NCBI RefSeq assembly: GCF_027922045.1
Contig: NZ_BSEX01000022.1
Location: forward strand, 16,486 to 80,485
Length of the DNA stretch: 64,000 nucleotides
Reading direction: 5' to 3'
Source of the DNA: Microbacterium terregens
GTDB lineage: Bacteria; Pseudomonadota; Alphaproteobacteria; Sphingomonadales; Sphingomonadaceae
The position numbers were made by a program, and so were the translations under genes. Under the pieces are notes generated by a model. It searched no databases. It had not been told where the DNA came from and saw only the letters and a list, made by a program, of their open reading frames with translations. Shown here one piece after another: positions 33,291-42,766 of this stretch; the first letter of the stretch is position 1; each line of letters opens with the position of its first letter.

Positions 33291-33372
33291 TCGAGTCAAG
33301 CCGTGTCAGGCTGCAGCCGTTCGCCGGTTGCGGCTCTGCCGATTTTAAATCTCGATCAAATTGGAAAGTGAC

Positions 33373-33624
33373 ATGAAAACGTTCATCTTGGCGGTATTTG
33401 CCGCTAGCCTCGCCGCGTCGGCAGCGACGGCGGCCACATCTGAAAATAAAAGCAATGGTCATTGGGAGTGGCGTTCCAATTACCAGCCGGGCCCGCGGGC
33501 GCCGCTTCAAGCCCCACGTCGCGTATGGGTTACGGACGTTCCCCAGTCGAGCGCCTGCGTGTGCCCGATGATGGAACGCGGTCGCGACGCCTGCATGTCA
33601 ATGAAGGGCGGCCAGTCAACTTAA
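33373..33624 (+). CDS. Small exported protein, unknown function
   Basis: 83 residues from the ATG at 33373. Signal peptide ending at ATAA (about 20), then a basic, Pro/Arg-rich mature part with a Cys/Met cluster near the end (ACVCPMMERGRDACMSM). This cluster could bind Cu+, which fits the site upstream of cusCBA, but no domain is recognised. The 82 bp before it hold no gene. Confidence 0.55.
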   Translation: MKTFILAVFAASLAASAATAATSENKSNGHWEWRSNYQPGPRAPLQAPRRVWVTDVPQSSACVCPMMERGRDACMSMKGGQST

Positions 33625-33644
33625 GCTGGCGAGCCTGAACAGGT

Positions 33645-33676
33645 GCCGGGCTCCGATCAACCATTTGGAGCCCGGC
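33645..33676 (+). terminator. Hairpin upstream of cusC
   Basis: A 10-bp perfect stem (33645-33654 with 33667-33676) and 12-nt loop, 29 bp before cusC. No T-run follows; it may be a terminator or a leader structure for cusCBA. Confidence 0.5.
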
Positions 33677-33705
33677 CATCATTATGACATGAAGGGACTA
33701 GAGGG

Positions 33706-34935
33706 ATGCGCGCATCCATGATGCTCGCGGTCGCCGCGCTCACGACGAGCGCCGCGCACGCGCAGACACTTACCTATGACCAAGCGCTGCGCGATGCGGT
33801 TGCCAACGCCCCGGGAGCGGTTGCCGGTCGCGCGGGGGTCAGCGCCGCCCAAGCCGATGCACGTGCGGCGGGAAGCCTTCCGGACCCCCGTGTGTCGATC
33901 GGAATCGAGAATTATCCTGTCTCTGGGCCACCCGCCTTCTCCCTATCCAGAGACGACATGACGATGGGGCGTGTCGGTTTCCAACAGGACCTACCCAACC
34001 TTGCCAAGCGTCATGCCGCGCAAGCGCAGGCACGCGCCGTGATCGCAACGGCAGAAGCATCGCAAGCGACCAAGCTCCGGGAGGTGCGATTGGGAGCGGG
34101 GCAGGCATGGATCGACCTTGCTTATGCCGAGCGTCGACTAGCTGCCCTCGACACCGTTCTGCTATTCCTTCGATCTCTCCCTTCCGCTGCGCGGGCCGCC
34201 GTGACGACCGGTTCGGTCCGCCCTGGTCAGACACTGACGACCGATCAGGAGATCGCGGCACTCGACGACCGCCGCGACGAGTTGATGGCCGCCGTTGCGC
34301 GCGCCCGCGCGATGCTGGCTCGCTGGACCGGCGTATCGGCGCCCGAGATTGCCGGCGATATGCCCGCGATCGATCTGGCTCCGGCGCGGCTGCGGGACGC
34401 GCTCAGCCTTCACTCCGACATGGTTCTCGCCGAGGCCGGTATTCAGCGCGCCCAGGCCGACGTGGATGCGGCGCGAGCGGAGAAGCGACCCGATTGGGGG
34501 GTAGAGGTAGCTTATCAACGCCGTGACCCCCGGTATGGCGACATGGTGTCGGCGGGAGTTTCGATGAGCCTGCCGCTGTTCGCTCGATCGCGTCAGAACC
34601 CGCGCATCGAAGCCCGCAAATCCGCACAGGCGCAGGCCGAGGCCGCGCGCGAAGAAACCCGGCGCACATTGGCAGCCGATCTGGAGGCCGCGCTGGCGGA
34701 CCACCAAATGCATCACAGCCAATGGCAGCGCGCGCGCGACGTGCTCCTTCCGCTCGCTCGGAAGCGAGCCGATCTGGAGATAGCGAGCTACTCTGCCGGT
34801 CGCGCGAGTCTTGCGGATGCCATCGAAGCCAAGACCGCGCTCGCCGACGCCGAGCTGACCGTGCTCGACCGTGAGGCGCTCGTCGCCGCAGACTCTGTCC
34901 GCCTCACCATTACCTTCGGGAGCGCCGATCGATGA
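33706..34935 (+). CDS. cusC: CusC-type outer-membrane channel (TolC family)
   Basis: 409 residues. Signal peptide to AHAQ (about 20), then two TolC-type alpha-hairpin repeats (YDQALRDAVANAPG at the front; SAGRASLADAIEAKTALADAE near the end). It is somewhat shorter than E. coli CusC and lacks the lipid-attachment Cys. Forms the outer duct of the Cu+/Ag+ pump. Overlaps cusB by 4 bp. Confidence 0.87.
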   Translation: MRASMMLAVAALTTSAAHAQTLTYDQALRDAVANAPGAVAGRAGVSAAQADARAAGSLPDPRVSIGIENYPVSGPPAFSLSRDDMTMGRVGFQQDLPNLAKRHAAQAQARAVIATAEASQATKLREVRLGAGQAWIDLAYAERRLAALDTVLLFLRSLPSAARAAVTTGSVRPGQTLTTDQEIAALDDRRDELMAAVARARAMLARWTGVSAPEIAGDMPAIDLAPARLRDALSLHSDMVLAEAGIQRAQADVDAARAEKRPDWGVEVAYQRRDPRYGDMVSAGVSMSLPLFARSRQNPRIEARKSAQAQAEAAREETRRTLAADLEAALADHQMHHSQWQRARDVLLPLARKRADLEIASYSAGRASLADAIEAKTALADAELTVLDREALVAADSVRLTITFGSADR

Positions 34936-36431
34936 GCGACACTACCATTACCCGCGCCCGCCTTGTCACCGCGGTAAGCGCGCTGGTGCTGGTCGCAGGG
35001 GGCGTGGGCTTCGGGCTCGCGAAACTTGGCACGTCCTCGGCTGCCGATCAAACGGCATCCCCAGCCCCGCAGAAGAAGATCCTCTACTGGTATGATCCGA
35101 TGATCCCGGGGGAGCGGCACGACGGCCCGGGTCTCTCGTCGATGAGGATGAAACTGATCCCCCGCTATGCCGACGAGGGCGCAGGCGGTAGCGCCGCACC
35201 GGGCGTAGCGATCGATCCGGCCAGCCTCCAGCGGCTCGGCGCGCGGATCGTCACGGTCGAACGCGGATCGTTGTCAAACTCGGCCTCGGCAACCGGCAGC
35301 ATCGAGTTCAATGACCGCAACGTTGCGGTCGTGCAGGCACGCAGCGGCGGCTTCGTTCAGCGCGTCTATGCGCGCGCGCCAGGCGATGTCGTGCCGGCAG
35401 GCGCCCCGCTCGCCGATATCCTTGTGCCCGAATGGGCGGGCGCGCAGGCGGAGTATCTCGCCGTGCGCCGCACCGGGGATGCCGGGCTCACGCGGGCGGC
35501 ACGAGAGCGCCTGTTGCTTCTCGGGATGCCCGCCGGATCGATTGCATCGGCGGAGTGGCGCGGCCGACCGCAAGGTGTGACGACGATCAGCACGCCCGTG
35601 GGGGGCGTCATCAAGACGCTCGGCGTCCGACAGGGGATGACGGTCGCGCAAGGACAGACACTGGCGGAGGTGAACGGCCTCGCCACCGTGTGGCTGAACG
35701 CGGCTGTCCCTGAGGCCCTCGCAGGAAACCTGCGGATCGGCACGCCCGTCATCGCCACGCTGGCGGCTTTCCCGGGCGAAAGCTTCAGGGGCCGCATCGC
35801 TGCGATCCTGCCCCAGGCCGAGGCAGCGAGCCGCACGCTCACAATCCGCGTCGAGCTCCCCAACCGTGCCGGCCGGTTGCGCCCCGGTATGTTCGCCAGC
35901 GTGGCGCTCGACCAGGGGAGCCGCGATGCACTCCTTGTTCCGAGTGAGGCCGTGATCCGGACCGGCCGGCGCACACTCGTCATGTTGGCAGGGCCGGGTG
36001 GACGCTTTCGACCCGCCGAGGTTCGCACTGGCGCAGAAGGCGGCGGCAAAACCGAGATAGTCGCCGGCCTGACCGAGGGTGAGAAGGTTGTCGCGTCGGG
36101 CCAGTTCCTGATCGACTCCGAAGCGAGCCTCGCTGGCCTCGATGCGCGTCCGATTGGTGTCGAAGCGTCACCCGCAACAAAGCCGGCCGTGAAACCCACC
36201 GCGTCGATCTACGAGACGGTCGGCAGCATCGAGGCGATCGATCGCAGTTCCGTCACCCTGTCCCATCAGCCCGTTCCGGCGATCGGCTGGCCGGCCATGA
36301 CAATGACGTTCCGCGTCGCCGATCCCGCGTTGGTGCGTGGGTATCGCAAGGGTGAGCGGGTGCGGTTCGGCTTTGATCAACCCGCCGATGGTCCAACGCT
36401 GCGCCGCATGACGCGCGAGGCTGGGCGATGA
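34932..36431 (+). CDS. cusB: CusB periplasmic adaptor fused to a C-terminal CusF domain
   Basis: 499 residues. One N-terminal membrane segment (about 10-32), then a heavy-metal-binding domain (about 50-80: [26 protein letters not shown]), barrel-sandwich, short coiled coil and beta-barrel regions. The last about 85 residues (415-499) are a CusF-like OB domain with [12 protein letters not shown], the Trp/Met Cu+ site of CusF. The periplasmic chaperone is thus fused to the adaptor, and a separate CusF follows cusA. Overlaps cusC and cusA by 4 bp. Confidence 0.9.
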   Translation: MSDTTITRARLVTAVSALVLVAGGVGFGLAKLGTSSAADQTASPAPQKKILYWYDPMIPGERHDGPGLSSMRMKLIPRYADEGAGGSAAPGVAIDPASLQRLGARIVTVERGSLSNSASATGSIEFNDRNVAVVQARSGGFVQRVYARAPGDVVPAGAPLADILVPEWAGAQAEYLAVRRTGDAGLTRAARERLLLLGMPAGSIASAEWRGRPQGVTTISTPVGGVIKTLGVRQGMTVAQGQTLAEVNGLATVWLNAAVPEALAGNLRIGTPVIATLAAFPGESFRGRIAAILPQAEAASRTLTIRVELPNRAGRLRPGMFASVALDQGSRDALLVPSEAVIRTGRRTLVMLAGPGGRFRPAEVRTGAEGGGKTEIVAGLTEGEKVVASGQFLIDSEASLAGLDARPIGVEASPATKPAVKPTASIYETVGSIEAIDRSSVTLSHQPVPAIGWPAMTMTFRVADPALVRGYRKGERVRFGFDQPADGPTLRRMTREAGR

Positions 36432-39400
36432 TTGCCGCGATCATCCGCTGGTCGGTCGCGAACCGCTTCCTCGTCGTCCTGGCGGCCATCGCGCTCGCCA
36501 TGGCCGGGGTGTTCGCAATGCGTGCCACCCCCGTCGATGCGCTCCCCGACCTGTCCGACACGCAGGTCATCATCCGCACGAGCTGGCCGGGCCAAGCCCC
36601 GCAGATCGTCGAGAACCAGGTGACGTATCCGCTCACCACGACGATGCTGTCCGTGCCTGGCGCGAAAACCGTGCGCGGCTATTCGTTCTTCGGCGACAGC
36701 TACGTCTATGTCCTCTTCGAGGATGGGACCGACCTCTATTGGGCGCGCTCACGCGTGCTGGAGTATCTGAGCCAGGTGCAGGGACGGCTTCCCCAAGGCG
36801 CGCAGGCCGCGCTGGGTCCTGATGCGACGGGGGTCGGCTGGGTCTATGAATACACGCTGTTGGACCGCACCGGCCGCCGTGACCTGTCGCAGCTCCGATC
36901 CTTGCAGGACTGGTTCCTACGTTATGAACTGAAAACGCTGCCCGGCGTTGCGGAGGTGGCGAGCATCGGCGGAATGGTGAAGCAATATCAGGTGCTGCTC
37001 GACCCGACGCGGCTCGCCGCATTCGGTGTCACGCACACTCAGGCCGTCGATGCCATTCGCCGCGCCAATCAGGAGGCCGGCGGGTCCGTCCTCGAGCTGG
37101 GCGAAGCCGAATATATGGTGCGCGCGTCAGGTTACTTGCGCACCGTCGACGATTTCCGCGCGATCCCGCTCAAGGTCGCCGGTGCCGGCGTCCCCGTTAC
37201 CTTGGGCGACGTCGCGTCGATCCAGATCGGCCCCGAGATGCGCCGCGGCATCGCCGAGCTGAACGGCGAAGGCGAGGTCGCGGGCGGAGTCGTCATCCTG
37301 CGTCAGGGCAAGAATGCACGGCAGACGATCGAAGCCGTCAAGGCCAAGCTCGCGGAACTGAAAGCGAGCCTTCCCCCCGGCGTCGAGATCGTCACCACCT
37401 ATGACCGCTCGCAATTGATCGACCGCGCGGTGGAGAATTTGACGGGCAAGCTGATCGAGGAGTTCGTCGTCGTCGCGATCATCTGCGGGTTGTTTCTGTG
37501 GCATGTCCGGTCTGCGCTGGTCGCGATCGTCACCTTGCCTCTGGGGGTGCTCGCGGCCTTGCTCGTCATGCGTGTGCAGGGGGTGAACGCCAACATCATG
37601 TCTTTGGGCGGTATCGCCATCGCGATCGGCGCGATGGTCGATGCCGCGATCGTGATGATCGAGAACGCGCACAAGCGGATCGAGCGATGGGAACACGACC
37701 ATCCGGGCGTGGCGCTGGCGGGCGAGGAACGCTGGCGCGTCATCACCGAGGCCGCGGCCGAGGTCGGGCCGGCGCTGTTCTTCAGCCTCGTCATCATCAC
37801 GCTGTCGTTCGTGCCGGTGTTCACGCTCGAAGCGCAGGAGGGACGGCTGTTCGCCCCGCTCGCCTTCACCAAGAGCTATGCGATGGCGGCAGCGGCGATC
37901 CTGTCGGTAACGCTCGTGCCGGTCCTGATGGGATGGCTGATCCGGGGACGCATTCCGGCCGAGAACGACAACATTATCAACCGCGTGCTCACCCGTGCCT
38001 ATCGCCCGGCGCTCGACCGCGTGTTGGCGCGGCCTTGGGCGGCGATCGGCATCGCCGCCCTGGTACTGGCGACGACGGCATGGCCGCTGACCCGATTGGG
38101 TGGCGAGTTCATCCCGACGATGGATGAGGGCGATCTGCTCTACATGCCGTCCGCGCTTCCCGGCCTTTCGGCCGCGAGCGCCTCGGCCCTGCTCCAGCGC
38201 ACAGACCGGCTGATAAAAACCGTTCCCGAGGTCAAAACCGTGTTCGGCAAAGCCGGACGCGCCGAGACCGCGACCGACCCGGCACCGCTCGAGATGTTCG
38301 AGACGACCATCCAATTCAAGCCGCGCGATCAATGGCGCGCGGGGATGACGCCGGCAAAGCTGGTGGAGGAGCTGGACCGCACAGTGCGCGTGCCCGGCCT
38401 CACGAACGTATGGGTGCCTCCGATCCGCAATCGGATCGATATGCTCGCGACCGGCATCAAGAGTCCCATCGGGGTGAAAGTGTCGGGGTCCAACCTCTCC
38501 GAGCTGGACCGCATCGCCGGCAGCATCGAACGTGTCGCCAGGACCGTGCCGGGCGTCAGCTCGGCATTGGCAGAACGGTTGACCGGAGGCCGCTATGTCG
38601 ATGTCGATATCGATCGGGTGACCGCGGGGCGCTACGGTCTCAACATCGCCGATGTGCAGGAGATTGTGTCCGGCGCGATCGGCGGCGAGACGATCGGCCA
38701 GACGGTGGAGGGCCTTGCCCGCTACCCGATCAGCGTCCGCTACCCCCGCGAGCTGCGTGACAGTCTGGAGGGACTGCGAACTCTCCCAATCGTCACCGCA
38801 TCGGGTCAGCAGATCACACTCGGCACCGTCGCATCCGTGTCGATCGCGGAAGGTCCACCGATGCTCAAGACGGAAAATGGTCGACTCTCGACATGGGTCT
38901 ATGTCGACGTGCGCGGGCGCGACCTGGCCTCCACGGTCGCCGATCTGCGCCGTGCTGTTGGCAAAGATGTTCGGCTCAGCCCCGGCGTCTCGATCGCCTA
39001 TTCCGGACAATTCGAGTATCTGCAGCGTGCCGAGGCTCGGTTGATGCTCGTCGTGCCGGCGACACTCGCGATCATCTTCCTTCTCCTCTACCTTACCTTC
39101 GGTCGCCTCGACGAGGCGGCGCTTATCATGGGCACACTGCCCTTCGCGCTGACCGGCGGCATCTGGACATTATGGCTGCTCGGCTATGCGCAATCGGTCG
39201 CCACAGGTGTCGGGTTCATCGCGCTCGCCGGCGTGTCGGCGGAGTTCGGCGTCGTCATGCTGATCTACCTGAAACACGCATTGGCCGAGCGCGGGCCGTC
39301 ACCGTCGGGCGAGCAAGTATCGGAAGCGATCAGGGAGGGCGCGCTGTTGCGGGTACGTCCCAAGGCGATGACCGTCGCTGTCATCGTCGCCGGGCTGTTC

Positions 39401-39565
39401 CCCGTGCTGATCGGGCATGGCGCCGGATCGGAGGTGATGAGCCGGATCGCCGCGCCGATGATCGGTGGAATGCTGACCGCCCCTTTCCTCTCCATGTTCA
39501 TCCTGCCAGCCGCCTACTTGCTCTTGCGGCGGCGAGCTTCAACCCGCCCCGAAAGGAAGATCTGA
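36428..39565 (+). CDS. cusA: CusA-type Cu+/Ag+ RND efflux pump
   Basis: 1045 residues, normal length. Transmembrane helix 4 carries [17 protein letters not shown] (397-413), the HME4 signature of Cu+/Ag+ pumps, distinct from the HME1 form in czcA at 4280-7525. The periplasmic part includes [16 protein letters not shown], whose Met is one of the CusA copper-path methionines, and further Met residues around [10 protein letters not shown]. Works with CusB/CusC to expel periplasmic or cytosolic Cu+. Overlaps cusF by one base. Confidence 0.92.
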   Translation: MIAAIIRWSVANRFLVVLAAIALAMAGVFAMRATPVDALPDLSDTQVIIRTSWPGQAPQIVENQVTYPLTTTMLSVPGAKTVRGYSFFGDSYVYVLFEDGTDLYWARSRVLEYLSQVQGRLPQGAQAALGPDATGVGWVYEYTLLDRTGRRDLSQLRSLQDWFLRYELKTLPGVAEVASIGGMVKQYQVLLDPTRLAAFGVTHTQAVDAIRRANQEAGGSVLELGEAEYMVRASGYLRTVDDFRAIPLKVAGAGVPVTLGDVASIQIGPEMRRGIAELNGEGEVAGGVVILRQGKNARQTIEAVKAKLAELKASLPPGVEIVTTYDRSQLIDRAVENLTGKLIEEFVVVAIICGLFLWHVRSALVAIVTLPLGVLAALLVMRVQGVNANIMSLGGIAIAIGAMVDAAIVMIENAHKRIERWEHDHPGVALAGEERWRVITEAAAEVGPALFFSLVIITLSFVPVFTLEAQEGRLFAPLAFTKSYAMAAAAILSVTLVPVLMGWLIRGRIPAENDNIINRVLTRAYRPALDRVLARPWAAIGIAALVLATTAWPLTRLGGEFIPTMDEGDLLYMPSALPGLSAASASALLQRTDRLIKTVPEVKTVFGKAGRAETATDPAPLEMFETTIQFKPRDQWRAGMTPAKLVEELDRTVRVPGLTNVWVPPIRNRIDMLATGIKSPIGVKVSGSNLSELDRIAGSIERVARTVPGVSSALAERLTGGRYVDVDIDRVTAGRYGLNIADVQEIVSGAIGGETIGQTVEGLARYPISVRYPRELRDSLEGLRTLPIVTASGQQITLGTVASVSIAEGPPMLKTENGRLSTWVYVDVRGRDLASTVADLRRAVGKDVRLSPGVSIAYSGQFEYLQRAEARLMLVVPATLAIIFLLLYLTFGRLDEAALIMGTLPFALTGGIWTLWLLGYAQSVATGVGFIALAGVSAEFGVVMLIYLKHALAERGPSPSGEQVSEAIREGALLRVRPKAMTVAVIVAGLFPVLIGHGAGSEVMSRIAAPMIGGMLTAPFLSMFILPAAYLLLRRRASTRPERKI

Positions 39566-39891
39566 TGAAAGCCACTTTCTCCATGCGCGCCGCATTCATG
39601 CTACTAGTCACGCCGATCGCAGCGAGCGCTCTTGCTCAAGGCAGCAGGCCGGCTGCATCGGCTGTAAAATCCGGCAGCGGATCGGGGACGATCACTGCCG
39701 TCGACGCGAAAGGTGGAACCGTAACCATCAAGCACGGCCCGATCCCGACGATCGGCTGGCCCGCAATGACGATGACCTTCCGGGCATCCCCCCCGACCCT
39801 GCTCAAGGGACTGCGGTCGGGGCAGCGGGTCGCATTCACCGCCAAGGCGAAGGGTATGACGGCAGAAGTTACGGCGATCAGCCCGCATTGA
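39565..39891 (+). CDS. cusF: CusF periplasmic copper chaperone
   Basis: 108 residues. Signal peptide to LAQG (about 26), then a small OB-fold with [12 protein letters not shown] (about 62-73), the CusF cation-pi Trp/Met motif. Almost the same motif occurs in the C-terminal domain of CusB here. Delivers Cu+/Ag+ to CusB. The start shares its first base with the cusA stop. Confidence 0.88.
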   Translation: MKATFSMRAAFMLLVTPIAASALAQGSRPAASAVKSGSGSGTITAVDAKGGTVTIKHGPIPTIGWPAMTMTFRASPPTLLKGLRSGQRVAFTAKAKGMTAEVTAISPH

Positions 39892-39912
39892 CGACGCGTG
39901 CCGACCTTCGCG

Positions 39913-40680
39913 TCAGTGCGCCATCGCCAGCACGGGCGGCGCAGCGATCATCCACAGCGCCATCGCGACCATCATCAGGTTTTCGGTGAGCGAGATGAAG
40001 CCGAGCGGCACGTTGCTGTCCCCGCCCACGCACGCGCATTTCAGCTCACGCTTGTCGATGTAGACGGCCTTGAACACCGACACCGCGCCGATCGTACCGA
40101 TAACGAGCGCGACGGGCACCGACAGCCAGGTCAACGCGCCGGCTGCCATCAGGACGCCCGCCGCTCCTTCCGCGTAGGGATAGACATAGGAATAGGGCAC
40201 CCAGCGCTTCGCGAGCAGATCGTAGTTGAGGAACATGCTCGAGAAGCTCTCGACGTTCTGGAGCTTGAGCATCGCCAGAGCGCACATCGAGAACGCGATG
40301 AACCATTCACCCGCCCGCACCGTGAAGGGCGTGCCGAGTACCGCATAGCTGGCGGCGAGCGCCATCAGCGCCGTCATCGCGAACACGGCAATCACCGGGC
40401 GATAGGTGACGGCCTTGGGGTCGCGGACCATCTTGCCGAAGAAGCGGCGCAGATCGTCATAGCCGCCGACCCGCTCCCCGGCGATAAAGATCTGCGGGGT
40501 CGTCTTGACGCCGTGCTTCGCCTTGAAAGCGTCGGTTTCTTCCCGCGTCATCAGCCAATGGTCATCGACCGCATAGCCTTCCCGGCGCAGAAGATCCTTC
40601 GCCTTCAGCCCGAAAGGGCAGGTATGTTCCGGCATCACCATCCGGTAGATCGTCGCCTGTTTGGCGGGGGCGCTCGCCAT
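39913..40680 (-). CDS. Glutaredoxin fused to MauE/DoxX-like membrane domain
   Basis: 255 residues. N-terminal glutaredoxin domain (about 8-85) with a single active Cys in EHTCPFGLKAKDLL (monothiol type) and a TTPQIFIAG cis-Pro loop. After a linker, four membrane helices (about 95-250) of the MauE/DoxX type, ending with a CAC motif (KCACVGG) and a final helix. The likely role is electron transfer to envelope thiols. Reads from the mer-type operator at 40710-40740, so it is controlled by the divergent MerR protein. GGAG precedes the ATG at 40680. Confidence 0.8.
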   Translation of the reverse strand: MASAPAKQATIYRMVMPEHTCPFGLKAKDLLRREGYAVDDHWLMTREETDAFKAKHGVKTTPQIFIAGERVGGYDDLRRFFGKMVRDPKAVTYRPVIAVFAMTALMALAASYAVLGTPFTVRAGEWFIAFSMCALAMLKLQNVESFSSMFLNYDLLAKRWVPYSYVYPYAEGAAGVLMAAGALTWLSVPVALVIGTIGAVSVFKAVYIDKRELKCACVGGDSNVPLGFISLTENLMMVAMALWMIAAPPVLAMAH

Positions 40681-40709
40681 GCCGCTTCTCCAATATCCTC
40701 GCCCCGCCT

Positions 40710-40740
40710 ATATAGGGTCCGTACCATAGTACGGAGTCAA
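40710..40740 (-). promoter_or_regulatory. mer-type operator/promoter for the glutaredoxin-MauE gene
   Basis: Minus strand: -35 TTGACT (40740-40735), a dyad CCGTAC-TATG-GTACGG (40734-40719), 3 bp, then -10 CTATAT (40715-40710); spacer 19 bp. The dyad arms are those of the Tn501/Tn21 mer operator (CCGTAC...GTACGG) with a different centre. Confidence 0.8.
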
Positions 40741-40743
40741 GGC

Positions 40744-41157
40744 ATGACCGGCATGACGATCGCGGCGCTCGCGCGCGAGGGCGGCGTCGGCGTCGAAACG
40801 GTGCGCTACTATCAGCGTCGCGGTTTGCTGGACGAGCCAGACCGGCCGACCGGGGCTGGCGCCGGAGGCGGCATCCGGCGCTACGGCACCGATGACGCCC
40901 GCCGCCTTCGCTTCATCCGCTCGGCGCAGGCAGCCGGTTTCACGCTCGAGCAGATCGGTGAGCTTCTGGCGCTGGATGCGACCGACGATCGCGCGCGTGC
41001 GCGCCAGCTCGCCCATGAGCAGATGGCGGCGCTGGATGCGAAGATCGCCGAGCTTGAACAGGCGCGTGCTTCGCTGCGTCGGCTTGCCAGCGAGTGCGGC
41101 TCGGGATCGGCAGGGCCGTGCCCAATCCTGACAGCGTTCGATTCACCGACTGAGTGA
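40744..41157 (+). CDS. MerR-family regulator with incomplete mercury site
   Basis: 137 residues. HTH (VGVETVRYYQRRGLLDEP), a Gly-rich insertion (GAGAGGGIRRYG), coiled coil about 85-115 and a C-terminal Cys-x7-Cys loop (ECGSGSAGPCPIL). The Cys that mercury MerR proteins have in the middle of the protein (Cys82 in Tn501) is absent: the region reads LDATDDRARA. With only two cysteines it may sense another ion or a redox signal. Divergent from the glutaredoxin-MauE gene over a mer-type operator. Confidence 0.82.
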   Translation: MTGMTIAALAREGGVGVETVRYYQRRGLLDEPDRPTGAGAGGGIRRYGTDDARRLRFIRSAQAAGFTLEQIGELLALDATDDRARARQLAHEQMAALDAKIAELEQARASLRRLASECGSGSAGPCPILTAFDSPTE

Positions 41158-41197
41158 TCTTTGATTAGCTCCCAGGCGGTCAGCAGGAGATTTCGGA

Positions 41198-41650
41198 TCA
41201 GGCAAATAGATCGCCGATCGCACGCATACGGAAGGCGTTGATCCACCGACGTCGGCGATGCTCGCTGGCGTCGTGGCGCATGTGGCACCGCTGGCAGAGT
41301 GCAGCGAGGTTGCGTGGTCGGTTATCGCTCGGATCATGGTTCAGATGCGCGCTAGCAAGAACCACGCGCGTGATCCGCACTTGTGAAGGTGGATCAATGC
41401 CGACGAAGCCAGGTTGCGCGCATAAGAGGGCGTCGGGCGGCGGCAGGCGGCGAACGCACCTGCCCTGCCCGTTGCGCCACCTGCTTATGTCCTCATCCCA
41501 CCAAACACCATCGCCCAGATGCAGCACATGACGACCATGCGGGCGCTGACAATGTTCGCAGCGTCCTTTGGCGCGGCCAAACCGGATGAAGGCAGATAGT
41601 TCACGCCAGTCAATCGGGTAGAGCCAGCGATGTTCACGCGCGATTGGCAT
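41198..41650 (-). CDS. HNH endonuclease
   Basis: 150 residues from the ATG at 41650. Two zinc-knuckle-type Cys pairs: CEHCQRPHG (about 31-39) and CQRCHMRHD near the end. HNH core: HLNHDPSDNRPRNLAALCQRC (about 104-124), with the His, Asn and final His residues expected of the fold. HNH nucleases act in phage, mobile-element and defence contexts; specific role unknown. Lies between the copper island and the left palindrome. Confidence 0.75.
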   Translation of the reverse strand: MPIAREHRWLYPIDWRELSAFIRFGRAKGRCEHCQRPHGRHVLHLGDGVWWDEDISRWRNGQGRCVRRLPPPDALLCAQPGFVGIDPPSQVRITRVVLASAHLNHDPSDNRPRNLAALCQRCHMRHDASEHRRRRWINAFRMRAIGDLFA

Positions 41651-41763
41651 AACAATTCTATGATTCAGTATCGTGGAGAACGAAAGCAGAAAACAGCAGT
41701 GACTCAACTTATCCATTACGGCTAGGTCACTAAGCGATTAGCTGACTTGGCTACTCAAGGAAT

Positions 41764-41791
41764 GGTGTCAAAACCGTTCGGTTGTGACACT
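41764..41791. repeat. 28-bp palindrome, left copy flanking sulfur module
   Basis: Two 13-bp arms around a central TT. The inner 12 bp of the arms (41765-41776 with 41779-41790) are inverted with one mismatch. It is nearly identical to the perfect palindrome at 51723-51750, and together they bracket the sulfur module. The rest of the 159-bp gap (41651-41809) has no gene. Confidence 0.75.
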
Positions 41792-41809
41792 GGTTAGGAA
41801 GCCGAGCGA

Positions 41810-42766
41810 TCAGCTGCCAAGCATTTTTCCGTCAATCTCCTGACCATAATAGTCCCCTTTGGGGTGAAACTGCTTACGTGCGCTCTCGACAGTCCCGGTC
41901 TGCCGCGGATCGCGGGGTCGCTCGCGACTATCGACATAGGCGGCGACATCCCACGCCTGCTGATCCGTCAGCGTGTTGCCCTCACCATAAGGCATGTTGG
42001 CCTTGATGAACCCGGCAGCCGACGCCAGCCCGGTCATGCCCGCACCCCAATTGTAGGAGCGCGCTCCCCACAGCGGCGGGATAGTATAGCTGCCGTCCGG
42101 GTTCGCCTGCCCTTGGCCGTTCGCACCGTGGCATGATGCGCACTGGCCGGCGAACACAATCGCGCCGCGAACCGGATCGTGCCCGATCGGGGTTGTGGCG
42201 AGCTTTATGAACCCGCGACCGGGCAGCGGCTTGCCGGATGGCGCGCCGGTCGCGAGCCAGGCGAAATAGCTCTGGAGATCGCGGTAGATATCGTCGCCAT
42301 AGGGCGGCGGGGCGCCGGCTTTCGAGGCGGGCGCGTTCATCGAGTAGAGGAAGCAGTCGCGGATGCGATCCTCCATCGTGTTCACCCGGCCGTTCTTCGC
42401 GCGATAAGCTGGGTAGCTGACCCAGGCCGCCCACATCGGGGACGCATCGGCCTTCCGCCCGGCATCGAGGTGACAGTTGCTGCACGTCAGGCCGTTGCCG
42501 ACGTACTGGCCGGCATGAGCCGCGCTCGCGGTGAAGATCAGTCGACCGCGCCGGATCGCGTCGCCGTCCGGCCCGGCGGGGATGGTGCTTTCCGCCGGTG
42601 GCGAAAAGGCGGCGTCCGCTGCTACCTCGACGGGTGCCTGCACGGGCGCGTCAGACTGCCCTACCTTGTAGGTGACGACGAGGACGAGCAGCGCGGCGGT
42701 AATGGCGAAGATGATACGCTGGGCATCGCCATCATCACCGGGCGTTGGCGGCGTTGGTTCGGTCAT
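41810..42766 (-). CDS. tsdA: Thiosulfate dehydrogenase TsdA-like dihaem cytochrome c
   Basis: 318 residues from the ATG at 42766. One N-terminal membrane anchor (about 15-35). First haem domain: CSNCHLDAGRKADAS (about 96-110), then SYPAYRAKNGRVNTMEDRI and a Cys in DCFLYSMN that in TsdA is the unusual axial Cys ligand. Second haem site CASCHG (about 216). TsdA couples two thiosulfates to tetrathionate (or the reverse) in the periplasm. The membrane anchor in place of a cleaved signal is a variation. Overlaps the dioxygenase-like gene by 4 bp and ends the sulfur operon. Confidence 0.82.
   Translation of the reverse strand: MTEPTPPTPGDDGDAQRIIFAITAALLVLVVTYKVGQSDAPVQAPVEVAADAAFSPPAESTIPAGPDGDAIRRGRLIFTASAAHAGQYVGNGLTCSNCHLDAGRKADASPMWAAWVSYPAYRAKNGRVNTMEDRIRDCFLYSMNAPASKAGAPPPYGDDIYRDLQSYFAWLATGAPSGKPLPGRGFIKLATTPIGHDPVRGAIVFAGQCASCHGANGQGQANPDGSYTIPPLWGARSYNWGAGMTGLASAAGFIKANMPYGEGNTLTDQQAWDVAAYVDSRERPRDPRQTGTVESARKQFHPKGDYYGQEIDGKMLGS

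Noticed and set aside
37127..39010. 627-codon minus-strand frame opposite cusA
   Set aside because: Shadow frame of a clear RND pump.
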